NCBI GenBank assembly: GCA_016716465.1
Contig: JADJWH010000007.1
Coordinates: 1 to 64,000 of the forward strand
Length of the DNA: 64,000 nt
Origin: Gammaproteobacteria bacterium
Lineage (GTDB): Bacteria > Pseudomonadota > Gammaproteobacteria > SZUA-140
Direction of reading: 5' to 3'
In this document: one piece after another, positions 1 to 8,201 of the stretch
How the letters are laid out: each line of letters begins with the position of its first letter
How positions within the stretch are numbered: position 1 is the first letter of the stretch
Program-made: the position numbers and the translations under genes
The notes under the pieces: generated by a model
Told to the model about the DNA's origin: nothing
What the model saw: only the letters and a program-made list of their open reading frames with translations
Databases searched by the model: none

Positions 1-486
1 TCGTACAAGACCTTTGGCTTCGTAAAAGAGCCCGGTACGGATCGCGCCGGCTACACCACCCTGATCACCACCCAGTTCAAAGAGTCGATCCAGCATCAGC
101 TCGAGGTCCGTGGCTATGCTTACGTGGAAGAGAACCCCGACCTGCTGGTCAATTTCAATACGAATGTCAGCCAGCAGAGCGAGGTGCATGCCGTGTCTTC
201 GCCCGTCGTCGTCCGCGGATACCACACCTATCGGGCGGGTCTTTACACCGCCTGGCCGATGTATGACACCGATGTGTTCGTGGACAATTACAAGGTCGGA
301 ACCGTGAATGTCGATGTCGTGGATGCGGCGCGTATGCAACTCGTATGGGAGGGCGTCGCCGAGGGCCGGCTCTCCGAGGAGACGCTGAATGATCCCGCGC
401 CAGCCATCGACCGCGTCATTACGGAGCTGTTTGCCAGATATCCGGCGACCGCGGGCGCGGATGCCATGCCGGTTCCGGAGAAGTAG
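1..486 (+). CDS. DUF4136-like lipoprotein/periplasmic protein, C-terminal part
   Basis: The reading frame is open from base 1 to the TAG at 484-486, so the 5' end and any signal peptide lie outside the window. The visible 161 residues have the feel of the DUF4136 family: an early aromatic FGF segment, an alternating beta pattern, a segment on adding variables for output (VNVDVVDAARMQLVWEG) and a C-terminal helix ending ITELFARYP. DUF4136 proteins are exported, usually lipoproteins, and have no defined biochemical role. The next gene begins 47 bases downstream on the same strand, so the two may be cotranscribed. Family recall is fairly good; function is unknown. Confidence 0.7.
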   Translation, partial: SYKTFGFVKEPGTDRAGYTTLITTQFKESIQHQLEVRGYAYVEENPDLLVNFNTNVSQQSEVHAVSSPVVVRGYHTYRAGLYTAWPMYDTDVFVDNYKVGTVNVDVVDAARMQLVWEGVAEGRLSEETLNDPAPAIDRVITELFARYPATAGADAMPVPEK

Positions 487-532
487 CCTCGTACACCCGG
501 CCCGGACATCCATCCCGGAAGGACACGTCAGC

Positions 533-934
533 ATGATCGAGATAAAAAAGTATGCCGCGCTCACGCTGATGCTGGCCGCGCCGCTGGCGTGCGGCGCCGA
601 GTTGGCCGAGGCCTGGGAATGCAAAAAGGAATACGGCAAGTGGGACGAGATCGTATTCGAGGCGGTTGTATACCAGGGATATTCCCGTGGCGGCGTCATC
701 AGCGCGGGAGCCGAACATGAGTCGGCCTTCAGGACCCGGGGATTCGACCGGATCTGGGAGTATGGCGGGGCCGGAGATGATTCATTGCGCCATGTATTGC
801 TCATCAAGCACGATGGCGCCGGTGAATACTACGAGTCAATGGCCGGCGAGAAGAGCGCCGGGCCCGCAATGTATCTGGAATGCCGCGGCCGTGATGTCCA
901 TTCACCGTCTGAAACCGATCAGACCGGCGATTAG
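533..934 (+). CDS. small exported protein of unknown function
   Basis: A 133-residue protein. The ATG at 533 follows a GGAAGGA ribosome site at good spacing. The N-terminus (two lysines, then a hydrophobic stretch, then CGAELAEA) looks like a cleavable signal peptide or a lipoprotein signal with the Cys near residue 19. The mature part has two further cysteines (AWECKKE and LECRG), which could form a disulfide in the periplasm. I do not recognise a family. It follows the DUF4136 gene on the same strand and may share its transcript. The acidic, aromatic-rich composition is ordinary for a small periplasmic protein. Confidence 0.6.
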   Translation: MIEIKKYAALTLMLAAPLACGAELAEAWECKKEYGKWDEIVFEAVVYQGYSRGGVISAGAEHESAFRTRGFDRIWEYGGAGDDSLRHVLLIKHDGAGEYYESMAGEKSAGPAMYLECRGRDVHSPSETDQTGD

Positions 935-995
935 ATTTTTACCTGGGGCCTGGTTCAGACTCGGACATCATATTTCGATCAGGCGTCCGGTTGTC

Positions 996-1016
996 ATTCC
1001 CGCGCCGGTCGGGAAT
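996..1016. repeat. short inverted repeat ATTCCC...GGGAAT
   Basis: ATTCCCG and CGGGAAT flank a 7-base loop in the 278-base gap between a plus-strand and a minus-strand gene. The ATTCCC-N-GGGAAT design resembles short dispersed repeats common in proteobacteria. It could also help terminate the converging transcripts, but there is no clear T-run. Only one copy is seen here. The rest of the gap (935-1212) shows nothing I can assign. Confidence 0.35.
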
Positions 1017-1212
1017 CAATACTTCAGGTCTTTTGTCACGTAAGCCTGCGGCCACGGTCTCGGCGGGGGCGCCGTCGCCGTTTTCCTGGCCGGCCAATCT
1101 CGAGAGGAATTCCAGTTCCGCCGGATGGGGACATGCATGACGGATCCCGGATATTCGCTGGTAGCCTCGGGCCTGATCTCTCTCGGCCAGGATTTTCGGC
1201 CTCTCTGTCAGA

Positions 1213-2781
1213 CTAACGCTCGGTGAATGAAAACCAGTTCGCGCCGCCGCGCGTCCCCACCGCGGCGAGCCGGCCCGTCTTGGGATTGACGCGGTAGGTC
1301 GAGATATTGTCCTTCGCGTTCAATGTCGCCACATAGGCAAACTTTCCATCAGGGGCCATTGAGAGCGAAATCGGAATTCCACCGGCGGTGACCGGCGCGC
1401 CGGTGGATCGGAGCGCACCGGTGGCGGGGTCGATGCGATAGACGGAAATGTTGTTGGAGCTGTAGTTGGTCACGTAGGCATAGCGGCCCGCGGGATCGAT
1501 GCCGATGAATTGCGGATCGGCGCCCGCCTTCACGGGCGTGCCGGTGCTGATCAGTGCACCGGTGTCGGGATCCAGCCGATAGCTGGAGACGGTGTTCGCG
1601 CCGGAATTGGCGACATAGGCATGACGGCCCGCAGGGTCCAGCGTGATCGAGAACGGAAACGCGCCGGTTTGCGCCGGGGGCGCGGAGGAGGCGAGCATTC
1701 CGCTGGCAGCGTCAACGCGGTAACTGCTTACGGTGCTCGCGCCGTAATTTACGACGTACGCGAAGCGGCCGGCGGGGTCCAGGGTGATGAAGATCGGGAA
1801 TGCCCCGGTCGCGACCGGGTTGCCCGCGGCGCTCAGGGCGCCGCTGGAAGGGTCGACGCGATAGACGCCGATGCTGCCGGAGCCGGAATTCGCCACATAG
1901 GCAAAACGTCCGGCGGGGTCGAGTGCGATGGAGATGGGGTAGTCGCCCATCGCGATGGGCGTCGCCGCCGCGGTCAGGGCGCCGGTGGCGCGGTCGATGC
2001 GATAGACCAGGATGTTGTTGGAGCCGTAGTTCGCCACATAGGCGAAGCGCCCGAGCGGGTCGATGGTGAGCGAGAGCGGATCCTTCCCGGCCGGGACCGG
2101 GTTTCCCGCGGCCGTCAGTTTCCCGCTGCCGGCATCGATGCGGAAGATCGCGATGTTCTTCGCGGCGGTGTTCAGGACATAAGCGAATCCCGAGGCGGTT
2201 GTTCGGCAGGTCACCGCCACATCGCTCACGTCACCAACACCGATACGACCAACGCCCCGGGAGACTTCACATACGGATTGGTCCGGTTGCGCCTCGATCG
2301 TAACCTCATAGGCGTGGTCCGCCGGCAGCACGCCCGGAAAGGTAAAGTCCCCGTCGGCGGCGATCGCGAGGCTCGCTCCGTCGTCGCGGCGCAGGCGCAG
2401 GCCCTGGCCGCTCAACCCAGTCACGTTGCCTCCCAGACGGTGTGCGGAGATGCAATCTACATTGATGAATATGGTATCTCCGGCTGTTGAACCATTACCC
2501 GTATTCGACGCTGTACAGTATGCCCCCTGCGGTTGTGTCAGGATGCTGACTGCGGCTAGGCCGCCTGTACGCGTGCCGAAGCGGCGGAACTCTCCGTTTG
2601 CGTCGATAGGCTGCGTTACCCCGCTCGCATACTGGATGACCAGCCCCGGACCATTGAGGCCGGAGACGGTTACAACGACGGCTTCCATCGGATTGTCAGG
2701 CTCGGTTGCGCCGAAGCCAGCATGCGAAAGGCCCAGGCCAGTCGCCGCGATCAGCGCGAATGTCATATTTCTCTGGCTCAT
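1213..2781 (-). CDS. exported seven-bladed YVTN/lactonase-like beta-propeller protein
   Basis: A 522-residue protein. I chose the ATG at 2781 because AGGAAAA lies just upstream and the next residues (MSQRNMTFALIAATGLGLSHAGFGA) form a classic signal peptide; the frame stays open 57 codons further upstream without such features. Residues ~30-190 hold two Ig-like modules with paired cysteines. From ~195 on there are seven tandem ~43-residue units with the pattern AYVANYGSN..V.YR.D..TGAL, one per propeller blade, as in the lactonase/YVTN family. Such proteins are periplasmic or surface-exposed. Activity cannot be assigned because most YVTN propellers are binding scaffolds. It lies 3' to 3' with the small exported gene. 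Confidence 0.8.
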   Translation of the reverse strand: MSQRNMTFALIAATGLGLSHAGFGATEPDNPMEAVVVTVSGLNGPGLVIQYASGVTQPIDANGEFRRFGTRTGGLAAVSILTQPQGAYCTASNTGNGSTAGDTIFINVDCISAHRLGGNVTGLSGQGLRLRRDDGASLAIAADGDFTFPGVLPADHAYEVTIEAQPDQSVCEVSRGVGRIGVGDVSDVAVTCRTTASGFAYVLNTAAKNIAIFRIDAGSGKLTAAGNPVPAGKDPLSLTIDPLGRFAYVANYGSNNILVYRIDRATGALTAAATPIAMGDYPISIALDPAGRFAYVANSGSGSIGVYRVDPSSGALSAAGNPVATGAFPIFITLDPAGRFAYVVNYGASTVSSYRVDAASGMLASSAPPAQTGAFPFSITLDPAGRHAYVANSGANTVSSYRLDPDTGALISTGTPVKAGADPQFIGIDPAGRYAYVTNYSSNNISVYRIDPATGALRSTGAPVTAGGIPISLSMAPDGKFAYVATLNAKDNISTYRVNPKTGRLAAVGTRGGANWFSFTER

Positions 2782-2948
2782 GATTTTCCTGATCCGCTCG
2801 CGATGGTAATTCCCATCGCCGGTATGATACGACGTCCGCCGGCAGGTTTGGGTGCCATCCTGGTTCAGTACGCGGGTCGCCTGAAGTATATAGGACAGTG
2901 CTGAGTTATGGGAGCGCGCCCGGTGTGCGGAATCGGCCGCTCCCTCGC

Positions 2949-3866
2949 TCATCGCCTCCGGATCGTGATAACCAACACCCCGGTAAGGACAAGCGCGGCC
3001 CCCGCGGACTGCTGGCTCGAAAACGGCTCCCCCAGGAACAGGTAGGCGAGCACGAGGGTCGCGACCGGGCCGATCGACCCGATCAGCGCGGTGTGGCCGG
3101 CGCCGATCATCCGGATGCTTGCCGACAGCATGAACACCGGCAGCACTGTGGAAAAGAGCGCCATGGCGAGGGCGAGGAGATAGACGCGGCCGGGCAGCGC
3201 CAGCGCCGACCAGGGATGGGTCAGGGCGAACTGCAGCAGCACCGCCGCGCTCGCCACCAGCATCGCGTAGGCGGTGAGGCGCATCGCGCCCAGGCGCGCG
3301 ACCACGGCCCCGATACCCACCAGATAGGCGGCGTAGGTGAGCGTGCTGGCGAATACCAGCGCCGCGCCCAGCACCAGGCCCTCGCCGCCCTGGCGGGCGA
3401 GATCATGCAGGAACACGAGGGCGATGCCGCCATAGCTGAGCAGCAGGGCGACGGCCTCGCGGAGTCCGACCGGACGGCGCAGGAACGCCGCCGACAGCAA
3501 TACCACCAGCGTCGGATACAGAAACAGAATCAGGCGTTCGAGGCCGGCCGAGATGTATTGCAGTCCCATGAAGTCGAGCAGGCTCGAGAGATAGTAGCCG
3601 ATCAGCCCGAGGAGGATGACGGCCCCGTAGTCTCGATGCCTCAGCGGCGGGGCGTCGGCGCCGTTGTGCTTCCATACGGCGGCCGCGAGGAAAAAGGGCA
3701 GTGAGAACAGCATGCGCAACGCCAGCAGGGTGACCGGGTCGACCGCGTCTGCATAGGCGAGCTTGACGAGGATCGCCTTGCCCGAGAAACCGATCGCCGC
3801 GAGCGCGGCGAGCAGGATCCCCAGCGGGACGCCGTGACGATCCGGATTGAACGTGGCATGTGTCAT
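2949..3866 (-). CDS. EamA/DMT-family inner-membrane transporter
   Basis: A 305-residue hydrophobic protein with about ten predicted membrane helices in two homologous halves, typical of the drug/metabolite transporter superfamily (two EamA domains). The first helix carries the family-like AAIGFSGKAILVKLAY segment, and later helices include VLLSAAFLRRP and LAYLFLGEPFS, matching the conserved end-of-repeat motif LGE. The ATG at 3866 has AAAGGGG six bases upstream. Substrates of this family vary widely (amino acids, metabolites, drugs) and cannot be predicted. It is followed by the minus-strand propeller gene 168 bases away. Confidence 0.85.
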   Translation of the reverse strand: MTHATFNPDRHGVPLGILLAALAAIGFSGKAILVKLAYADAVDPVTLLALRMLFSLPFFLAAAVWKHNGADAPPLRHRDYGAVILLGLIGYYLSSLLDFMGLQYISAGLERLILFLYPTLVVLLSAAFLRRPVGLREAVALLLSYGGIALVFLHDLARQGGEGLVLGAALVFASTLTYAAYLVGIGAVVARLGAMRLTAYAMLVASAAVLLQFALTHPWSALALPGRVYLLALAMALFSTVLPVFMLSASIRMIGAGHTALIGSIGPVATLVLAYLFLGEPFSSQQSAGAALVLTGVLVITIRRR

Positions 3867-4096
3867 ATAGGCCCCTTTGGTGCGTGGCGGCGGGCCCGGG
3901 TGAGGCGAGATGAGGCAATCGCGGTCACGGACCCGCGGTTGCTGCTGGATGTTCCTGCATCAGTTCAGAGATAAGGACAGTCCACCGCGGACGGCAATGT
4001 CTGACAGGGCCACAGTCGTTTGCGGAGGTCGGGCTTGGTGGGCATCGGTGCGTACATGTTCTGACTATAGCAAAGCCCGGTGGCGGACTGTCAAGT

Positions 4097-4849
4097 TCAG
4101 GGGCCGGGCGCGTCATGCGCCTGGATCCGCGCCAGCAGGGCGGCGAGGCGTTCGTCGTCCAGCGGGGGATCGATGCGCTCGAAGAAACGCCCCCGCCTGT
4201 CGAAGGCGAACAGCCCGGCGTCGTGATTCACCGCGTAGTCGCCCTCTGGCCGGCGTCCGACGTCATGGATCAGGCGGCCGCTGGCGGTGTCGGCATAGCT
4301 GTAGTTCGCGCCCAGCTGCAGGACGAGACGTTTCAGGTCCGCGGGGGCGCCGGTGGCGGCGAGGAAGCCGGGATTGAAATAGCTGATGTAGCCCGCCAGC
4401 ACCTCCGGCGTGTCGCGGAAGGGATCGACCGATACGAGCACCACCTGGAGTCGCGCGGACAGGGCGGGATCCTCCCGTTCGAACGCCTGCAATGCCCGGT
4501 TCAGGGTCAGCAGGGTGGCCGGACAGTAGTCCGGACAGTGGGTGTAGCCGAAGATCAGCAGGGTCCAGCGGCCGAGCAGGCGGTCCGGGTCGAAGGGCCG
4601 GCCCCGCTGATCGACCAGATCCAGCGCCGGCACCGTCACCCCCGTTCGCGGCATGACCAGCGCGTCATGCGTTTCGCGATGCAGGGGCGCAGCGGCGCCC
4701 GGCTGGCCCGGCGGCGGGGCATCGATTCCGGCGCAGCCTGCGGCGAGGGCGAACAACACGGCAAGGCAGACCTGCCGAGCCGGGATCTGCCACCGGGATC
4801 CGTCCGGGCGATCCGCCGGGTCGTTGCCGGGGAGTGCTGACAGTTCCAT
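4097..4849 (-). CDS. Sco1/SenC/PrrC-family copper chaperone-like lipoprotein
   Basis: A 250-residue protein from the ATG at 4849. The frame is open further upstream, but this start gives the shortest lead to the membrane segment (VCLAVLFALAAGC), which ends in a plausible lipobox with Cys39. The thioredoxin fold of the Sco family follows. The copper-binding CxxxC is at C105/C109 (THCPDYCP) and the distal His is in VNHDAGL near residue 222. Sco proteins metallate or reduce the CuA site of cytochrome oxidase on the periplasmic side. No oxidase genes are next to it. The copper-resistance island begins 260 bases further on, so a broader copper role is possible. Confidence 0.85.
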   Translation of the reverse strand: MELSALPGNDPADRPDGSRWQIPARQVCLAVLFALAAGCAGIDAPPPGQPGAAAPLHRETHDALVMPRTGVTVPALDLVDQRGRPFDPDRLLGRWTLLIFGYTHCPDYCPATLLTLNRALQAFEREDPALSARLQVVLVSVDPFRDTPEVLAGYISYFNPGFLAATGAPADLKRLVLQLGANYSYADTASGRLIHDVGRRPEGDYAVNHDAGLFAFDRRGRFFERIDPPLDDERLAALLARIQAHDAPGP

Positions 4850-5106
4850 GCCCAGACTGTAACACATGGGTATCTCCGCGTTGCCATTTACGCCCATGTG
4901 TCTTAAGGCATTGAGATTCAAAAGAACCGATTTTGTGTCCCGGTCGCCAGGAAACACTACCTGATTTTGAGGCCCTGCCAAAATGAGTTCTACAGCAAGT
5001 AAACGAGGTTTCTCTTGCGTTCGGGTCGCCTGGGTGCGACAACAGGTCGCGCAGGTGGTTCAGATTTGGCGACTTCAGGTAGAAGAACGTGGTCAGAGTG
5101 CGTCAA

Positions 5107-6510
5107 TCAAGCAATCTGGCTTTTTGGAAGGATGAGGTAAAATCGCGTAAGCCCGTGGGTTGAAATCACGTCAATTTTCCCGAAATGTGCGTCAACAATG
5201 GATTTGGCAATGGCGAGACCCAGGCCGATTCCATCATTTTCCCGATGATGTAAAGGATCAATGCGGTAGAACCGGTCAAATATCCTGGGGATATGTTCTG
5301 GAGGAATCGCCGTGCCTGGATTCTCGACGGTGATATTTACCTCATGATCTCCCGAATCATCCAGAGATACTTGCACAGATAGCCCTGGGGGCGTATGCCG
5401 AATAGCGTTGGATAATAGATTGCTCAGTACGCGTCGCAGCATCAATCGATCTCCCCGTGCCGAGGCCACACCTTCCAGGTTTAGCGTTACGCCACGTTCC
5501 TCTGCCCAGGCCTCGTAGTAATCGAACAGTCCGCGCACTTCATCTGCAAGATTCACATTGTCCGCGGCCGGGGCGCATAAACCATTTTCAGCCTGCGCCA
5601 GAAAAAGCATATCGCCGACCATCTGTGTCATGCGTTCGTATTCTTCCATGTTGGAGTAAAGCACCTCTCGGTACTCATCGATGGAGCGTGCGCGCGTAAG
5701 CGCAACTTGCGTCTGCGTCATCAGATTGGTTATGGGGGTGCGGAGTTCATGCGCAATATCGGCAGAATAATTTTTGAGTCTGCCAAAAGCGCTTTCCATG
5801 CGCTCCATCATGTCATTAAACGACGACGCCAGCTCGATCAGCTCGCTCGGCATCGCTTCTGGAGACAGGCGCGTATTCAGTTCGTTGGCACTGATGCGTC
5901 GAATCTGGGTGATGATATCGCGCAGAGGGATGTGACCGTAATGGACCGCACGCCAGCCCATCAGTCCAGTCAGTAGAATGCTGCTTGCTATCATGAGCCA
6001 GAGCGTATAATGGAATTCCTCGAGAAATTTCAGGTGATAATCGATCAGGACGGCAGTGGCTGCCGTGTACGATGGCATGGCTTCAATGGAAGCATTTGTG
6101 ATGCGGCGAGTCAGTACTCTGTAGTTGTGCTCGGCATCGTTCAGAATTTGTATTGTGTCGCCCGAGTTGCCGGGGCGAAACCTCGATACAATGCCGGAGA
6201 GATCCGGCCCGCCGCTGGTATAGATCCTTTGTCCGTTCGAATCGGCTATATAGAGCGAGGCAGAGTGATGCCCTGTCAGGACGTCGTTAAACCGGTCTTC
6301 AGCCAGGACAAGTTCCTGGGGTGAGCGGGCTTCAGATAGATAGTTCTGGATGGCCGCCATTATGATGTTGAGTTCGCTCATATCTTCCTCGATGAAATGC
6401 CTTTCTATCGAGTGCAGGATGAGCCATCCAAAGATAAAAAAGACGACAGCGGACACGCTACCGAAGAGCAATGTCAGACGTAATGCCAGGGAAAGGGGTA
6501 GGCGGCGCAT
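5107..6510 (-). CDS. cusS: heavy-metal sensor histidine kinase, CusS-like
   Basis: A 467-residue membrane kinase. TM1 is at ~10-32, a periplasmic sensor loop at ~33-167 and TM2 at ~169-188. HAMP follows (~190-243), then the HisKA motif SADIAHELRTP with the phospho-acceptor His254. The ATPase domain has an N-box (LLSNAIRHTP) and a G box (GIGLGLAI). The layout and the TQTQVALTRAR...YREVLYSNMEEYERM helix match the CusS/CopS/SilS heavy-metal kinases, which sense periplasmic Cu+ or Ag+. Its ATG overlaps the regulator stop as TGATG, so the pair is translationally coupled. The adjacent Cu-ATPase and Met-rich gene support copper or silver as the signal. Confidence 0.88.
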   Translation of the reverse strand: MRRLPLSLALRLTLLFGSVSAVVFFIFGWLILHSIERHFIEEDMSELNIIMAAIQNYLSEARSPQELVLAEDRFNDVLTGHHSASLYIADSNGQRIYTSGGPDLSGIVSRFRPGNSGDTIQILNDAEHNYRVLTRRITNASIEAMPSYTAATAVLIDYHLKFLEEFHYTLWLMIASSILLTGLMGWRAVHYGHIPLRDIITQIRRISANELNTRLSPEAMPSELIELASSFNDMMERMESAFGRLKNYSADIAHELRTPITNLMTQTQVALTRARSIDEYREVLYSNMEEYERMTQMVGDMLFLAQAENGLCAPAADNVNLADEVRGLFDYYEAWAEERGVTLNLEGVASARGDRLMLRRVLSNLLSNAIRHTPPGLSVQVSLDDSGDHEVNITVENPGTAIPPEHIPRIFDRFYRIDPLHHRENDGIGLGLAIAKSIVDAHFGKIDVISTHGLTRFYLILPKSQIA

Positions 6511-7193
6511 CAGGGAGCAGGCGTCGAATCCATCATGTATCCCATTCCGCGTATTGTATGTATGAGCTTGTGATCGTAGTTATCGTCGATTTTTGCCCGC
6601 AACCGCCGAATGGCGACGTCAATGACGTTGGTGTCGCTGTCGAAGTTCATATCCCACACAAGCGAGGCTATCAGGGATCGCGGCAATACCTCGCCACGAC
6701 GACGTAACAGGAGCTCCAGCAAGGAAAATTCTTTGGTAGTCAGGTGGATGCGCTGCCCCCCACGTGAAACCCGATGTTTTTGCAGGTCAAGTTCAAGATC
6801 GGAGATTCTGAGCGTCGTTTCAACCACGGGGGATGCGCCTCGGCGCAACAGCGTGCGTACTCGAGCCAACAGCTCGGAAAATGCGAATGGTTTGACCAGG
6901 TAATCGTCGGCTCCGAGCTCAAGCCCGGTGACGCGGTCTTCTACACTGCCGTGCGCGGTCAGAATAAGTACGGGCACTTTATTGCCGGCCTCGCGCAGGG
7001 ATTTCAGGATGTGCAAGCCATCGAGATCCGGCAACATGATATCGAGGATGATCAGGTCAAATTTCTCCGTCATGGCGAGGTGATTACCGTCCATGCCGTT
7101 ACGGGAGAGATTGACGATGAAACCGGCTTCGGTCATCCCTTGGCGAAGGTATTCGCCAATTTTTTTCTCGTCCTCTACGATAAGCAGTTTCAT
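6510..7193 (-). CDS. cusR: OmpR-family response regulator, CusR-like
   Basis: A 227-residue two-domain regulator. In the receiver, D8/E9 pair with the phospho-acceptor D51 (LIILDIMLPDLDG), followed by the switch Thr (LILTAHG) and Lys (YLVKPFAF). The C-terminal winged helix (~125-222) carries LTTKEFSLLELL and the recognition helix ending VIDVAIRRLRAKID. Close in type to CusR/CopR/PcoR. It precedes and overlaps the kinase gene by one base. Likely targets are the two palindromes at 7914-7931 and 8059-8076, which match the CusR/HprR-type box. The 260 bases upstream of its own start (7194-7453) show no clear copy of that box. Confidence 0.9.
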   Translation of the reverse strand: MKLLIVEDEKKIGEYLRQGMTEAGFIVNLSRNGMDGNHLAMTEKFDLIILDIMLPDLDGLHILKSLREAGNKVPVLILTAHGSVEDRVTGLELGADDYLVKPFAFSELLARVRTLLRRGASPVVETTLRISDLELDLQKHRVSRGGQRIHLTTKEFSLLELLLRRRGEVLPRSLIASLVWDMNFDSDTNVIDVAIRRLRAKIDDNYDHKLIHTIRGMGYMMDSTPAP

Positions 7194-7382
7194 CTATGAA
7201 TATTGGAGGTCTAGCGCTAGAAAGAACCAACGGTAAGTCACCACGTATTCTCGGCGCATTATCCAGGTCAAAGAACAGGGCCTATCTGGCTGCATCGAGG
7301 ATTATGTCCATAATGTGAGAAATCGGCGAGACATGCCGGCTCGTACAATTATCCGATCCCGCGCCTGGATTGTATAGAAAGA

Positions 7383-7415
7383 AAGGAGGGACCGGGCCCA
7401 TACCGGTTCCTCCTT
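7383..7415 (-). terminator. strong stem-loop terminator of the small periplasmic gene
   Basis: A 13-bp stem (AAGGAGGGACCGG pairing with CCGGTTCCTCCTT, one G-T pair) around a 7-base loop lies 38 bases beyond the stop of the minus-strand gene at 7454. Read on the minus strand it is followed by a T-rich run (TTTCTTTCT), as expected for an intrinsic terminator. It would insulate cusRS from that gene. Confidence 0.65.
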
Positions 7416-7453
7416 CTCTCAATAATTCTCGGATTCAAAAGAATCGCTGGCGC

Positions 7454-7819
7454 CTATTTTGTGGCGCGCTCTTCCAGTACGCTTATCCGGGTTTTCAAGC
7501 TCGCGCCATGTACAGCGCCAGCACAGCCAGTATTAACCATCTGATCATGCAGTCGAATCATGGCGCGCTGCATGGACTCCAAGTGACTCTTGGCATTTCG
7601 CGCGGTAGGCCAATACCCGCGCGTCGCGTGTCTGTTCAGGCGAGCCTGCGTTTCATCGATGTGTCGCTGAAGCGCCGCTTCATTGACATTGCCCATGCCT
7701 GGCACTTCGACGGTTTGGGTGCCGCCGCAGTTGTCATGACCGATTTCCTTGGCGATTGCGTTGGGGGCTCCAAACGCCAACGCCGCAGGGATGATTGAAT
7801 AGATGAGATATTTTTTCAT
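7454..7819 (-). CDS. small periplasmic protein of the copper island, unknown function
   Basis: A 121-residue protein. The ATG at 7819 follows an excellent GGAGGT site and begins a signal peptide (MKKYLIYSIIPAALAFGAPNAIA, likely cut before KEIG). The mature ~98 residues are helical and basic, with only two cysteines (DNCGG near the start, NTGCAG near the end) and several histidines (HDNC, RHID, RHATRG, RLHD, VHGAS). I do not recognise a Pfam family. It is transcribed away from the Met-rich gene, has a CusR-like box 95 bases upstream and its own terminator. I infer a copper-stress periplasmic factor; the biochemical role is open. Confidence 0.7.
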   Translation of the reverse strand: MKKYLIYSIIPAALAFGAPNAIAKEIGHDNCGGTQTVEVPGMGNVNEAALQRHIDETQARLNRHATRGYWPTARNAKSHLESMQRAMIRLHDQMVNTGCAGAVHGASLKTRISVLEERATK

Positions 7820-7913
7820 GACATACACCTCCTTCCTTTGTGAAAATAACTGCTTTGCAGCGCCGTACATAAAAAATTCTATTTTGTGCACACTGTCCTG
7901 AGCGTGACGGCGC

Positions 7914-7931
7914 CATTACATTTTTGTCATG
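7914..7931. promoter_or_regulatory. CusR-like operator 1 (degenerate)
   Basis: The 18-mer CATTACATTTTTGTCATG matches the CusR/HprR-type consensus CATTACAAAATTGTAATG at 14 of 18 positions. Both half-sites (ATTACA and TGTCAT) are present. It lies 95 bases upstream of the minus-strand small periplasmic gene. The consensus is from memory of E. coli regulators and binding is inferred. Confidence 0.5.
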
Positions 7932-8058
7932 ATTTGGTGCCCTGCTTTCGAGGGGTCGAGTACGAAAGTCAGAGTGATGATAGGGAAAGCGAAAATTATC
8001 CCCCAGTGAGGGCAGGCAATATTGCTTCAAGCCCCATAGGTATTCGATGGATATTGTG

Positions 8059-8076
8059 CGTTACAACTTTGTAATG
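8059..8076. promoter_or_regulatory. CusR-like operator 2 (near-perfect palindrome)
   Basis: Read on the minus strand this is CATTACAAAGTTGTAACG, matching the CusR/HprR-type consensus CATTACAAAATTGTAATG at 16 of 18 positions. The core TTACAA-CT-TTGTAA is a perfect inverted repeat. It sits 126 bases upstream of the Met-rich gene, a plausible activating position for an OmpR-family regulator, and CusR/CusS are encoded 1 kb away. Confidence 0.65.
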
Positions 8077-8201
8077 CCCTTGTCAGGTTGGTGTCAGATT
8101 CTCTGAATCAGAATGCTATTCATGCCGGAGCTCTGTGAATGACAAGGCTCATGGCGTGGATGGTGAAGGATGGCTGATATAACACAAGAGGAGGACGAGA
8201 A

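Larger units (their letters stand above)
7820..8201. promoter_or_regulatory. divergent copper-responsive intergenic region
   Basis: This 382-base, AT-richer stretch separates the divergent small periplasmic gene (left) and the Met-rich gene (right). It holds two CusR-like palindromes, one placed for each gene, and no convincing ORF. TTGTCA at 8080-8085, just right of the second box, could serve as a -35 element for the rightward gene. Confidence 0.55.

Noticed and set aside
3867..4096. Small plus-strand ORF before the Sco gene
   Set aside because: It is Arg-rich with no ribosome site or hydrophobic or domain pattern, typical of a chance frame in GC-rich DNA. The area more likely holds the promoter of the transporter gene.
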